A DNA stretch of 6,887 nucleotides from Bacillota bacterium (GTDB taxonomy: Bacteria; Bacillota; Sulfobacillia; JAJZYS01; JAJYTV01). Below the pieces are notes generated by a model. That model saw only the letters and a list, made by a program, of their open reading frames with translations, searched no databases and was not told the DNA's origin. The position numbers and the translations under genes were made by a program. The stretch covers positions 1 to 6,887 of the forward strand of contig JAKAPV010000164.1 in assembly GCA_021806845.1 (NCBI GenBank), given 5' to 3'. Below, piece by piece: positions 5,947-6,887 of the stretch. The number at the start of each line of letters is the position of its first letter. Position 1 is the stretch's first letter.

Positions 5947-6373
5947 TCTGCGCCCGAACCCTGGTGCGAAGACGGCGCCGAAGCGCCTCGGCCGCGGCAT
6001 CGGCTCGGGTCTCGGAAAGACGTCCGGCAAGGGCCACAAGGGACAGAACGCACGGGCCGGCGGCGGCGTGCGTCCCGGCTTCGAGGGCGGCCAGCTGCCG
6101 CTGCAGCGCCGCCTGCCGAAGCGCGGCTTCCGGAGCCCCGACAAGGTCCAGTACACGCTCGTCAACCTCGAGCGGCTGCAGGACGTCCCCGAGGGGACGC
6201 TCGTGAACCCGCAGTACCTGCTCGAGTCGGGCATCCTGCACCGCATCAACGGCCTCGTCAAGGTGCTCGGCCGCGGTGAGCTGACGAAGCGCCTCACGGT
6301 GCAGGCGCACGCCTTCAGCCAGTCCGCGCGCGAGAAGATCGAAGCGCTCGGCGGTAAGGCAGAGGTACTCTGA
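5933..6373 (+). CDS. rplO: 50S ribosomal protein L15
   Basis: L15 threads a long N-terminal extension into 23S rRNA and helps late large-subunit assembly. The product has 146 residues, the usual length. The Gly/Lys/Arg-rich extension is typical: MRLNDLRPNPGAKTAPKRLG, then RGIGSGLGKTSGKGHKGQNA at 21-40, GGVRPGFEGGQLPLQRRLPK and RGF. The globular part has YTLVNLERLQ and the signature VKVLGRGELTKRLTVQAHAF at about 109-128, followed by SQSAREKIEALGGKAEVL. It overlaps rpmD by 14 bases in the +1 frame and shares one base with secY. This is the usual order at the end of the spc cluster. Confidence 0.98.
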   Translation: MRLNDLRPNPGAKTAPKRLGRGIGSGLGKTSGKGHKGQNARAGGGVRPGFEGGQLPLQRRLPKRGFRSPDKVQYTLVNLERLQDVPEGTLVNPQYLLESGILHRINGLVKVLGRGELTKRLTVQAHAFSQSAREKIEALGGKAEVL

Positions 6374-6887
6374 TGTTCCAGAACATGGAGCAGATCGCGC
6401 GCACGGGAGATCTCCGGCGGCGGATCCTGTTTACGCTGCTGATGTTTGCCGTCTTCCGCCTCGGCGTCTACATCCCCGTTCCTGGAGTGAACGCCGCGGC
6501 CCTGCAGACGCTCATCCAGTCGAATCAGGTGACGCTGTTCGGCCTGCTGAACCTCTTCTCGGGCGGCGCATTCTTTACGTTCTCCGTGTTCGCGATGAGC
6601 ATCGTGCCCTACATCAACGCGTCGATCATCATGCAGCTCCTGACGGTCGTGATCCCGCGCGTCGAGGAACTGCAAAAGGAAGGCGCCGAAGGGCAGAAGA
6701 AGATCAACCAGTGGACGCGCTACCTCACCGTGGGGCTGGCGCTCGTCCAGGCGTTCGGCACGACGGTCACGCTGAACCACCTGACGACGGTGAACGGCGC
6801 CAGCGTCGTGACCTCGCCTGGCATCGGCTCGATCCTCTTGATCGTGATCGTGCTGACGGCGGGCTCCGTGTTCCTGATGTGGAAGAT
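6373..6887 (+). CDS. secY: Protein translocase subunit SecY, N-terminal 171 residues (3' end outside window)
   Basis: SecY is the channel-forming membrane subunit of the SecYEG translocon that moves unfolded proteins across or into the inner membrane. 171 complete codons are present, of a family normally about 410-440 long. The ATG shares its first base with the rplO TGA (TGATG), with an SD-like AGAGGT at 6361-6366. Visible parts: a cytoplasmic N-terminus (MEQIARTGDLRRR), TM1 at about 18-35 ending in VYIPVPGV, the plug/TM2 region with LLNLFSGGAFFTFSVF (about 58-73), TM2b VPYINASIIMQLLTVVIP (79-95), a cytoplasmic loop with EELQKEGAEGQKKINQWTRY, TM3 at about 117-134 and the start of TM4 (about 152-170). 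The membrane pattern and motifs match SecY throughout. The truncation is only the window edge. Confidence 0.98.
   Translation, partial: MFQNMEQIARTGDLRRRILFTLLMFAVFRLGVYIPVPGVNAAALQTLIQSNQVTLFGLLNLFSGGAFFTFSVFAMSIVPYINASIIMQLLTVVIPRVEELQKEGAEGQKKINQWTRYLTVGLALVQAFGTTVTLNHLTTVNGASVVTSPGIGSILLIVIVLTAGSVFLMWK

Noticed and set aside
4951..6780. A minus-strand open frame of 609 codons opposite rplR, rpsE, rpmD, rplO and secY.
   Set aside because: Same artefact: in register with rpsE, rpmD and secY, with no plus-strand codon that would give an antisense stop. No RBS or family motif was seen.

Overview
This window is a piece of a bacterial ribosomal-protein super-operon: the 3' part of the S10 cluster joined directly to the spc cluster. 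All 18 genes lie on the + strand in the canonical order rplB (3' end), rpsS, rplV, rpsC, rplP, rpmC, rpsQ, rplN, rplX, rplE, rpsZ (zinc-type rpsN), rpsH, rplF, rplR, rpsE, rpmD, rplO, secY (5' end). Both outer genes are cut by the window edges.

The DNA is strongly GC-rich with G/C-dominated third codon positions. Several features fit a Gram-positive-like or Terrabacteria lineage (Bacillota, Chloroflexota, Armatimonadota or a relative). They are a 61-residue four-cysteine S14 ending in KASW, a cysteine-bearing L24, the presence of L30, an S8 beginning MVMTDPIADML, and no gap between the S10 and spc blocks. I cannot name the phylum from sequence reading alone.

Layout: 1-1491 holds the tail of L2, then S19, L22 and S3. 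1493-2397 holds L16, L29 and S17. 2409-3647 holds L14, L24 and L5. 3659-5183 holds S14, S8, L6 and L18. 5194-6373 holds S5, L30 and L15. 6373 onward is SecY. The largest intergenic gap is 13 bases; three neighbouring pairs overlap (14, 14 and 1 bases) and one pair abuts with no gap. There is therefore no room for an internal promoter or terminator between genes, and no stretch over 300 bases without a gene. I see no RNA gene, mobile element, repeat array or CRISPR.

The genes supply proteins of both ribosomal subunits plus the main channel subunit of the Sec translocon. Expression must be driven from upstream of the window, with translation tied together by overlaps and by Shine-Dalgarno (SD) sequences fused to the preceding stop codon. 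I did not find a new biological system. The points worth a second look are the stop/SD fusion at 11 of 17 junctions with heavy TAG use, a twin pair of 14-base overlaps, an unusual L22 hairpin tip facing the exit tunnel, a Trp in a conserved S3 motif, and frequent non-ATG starts.
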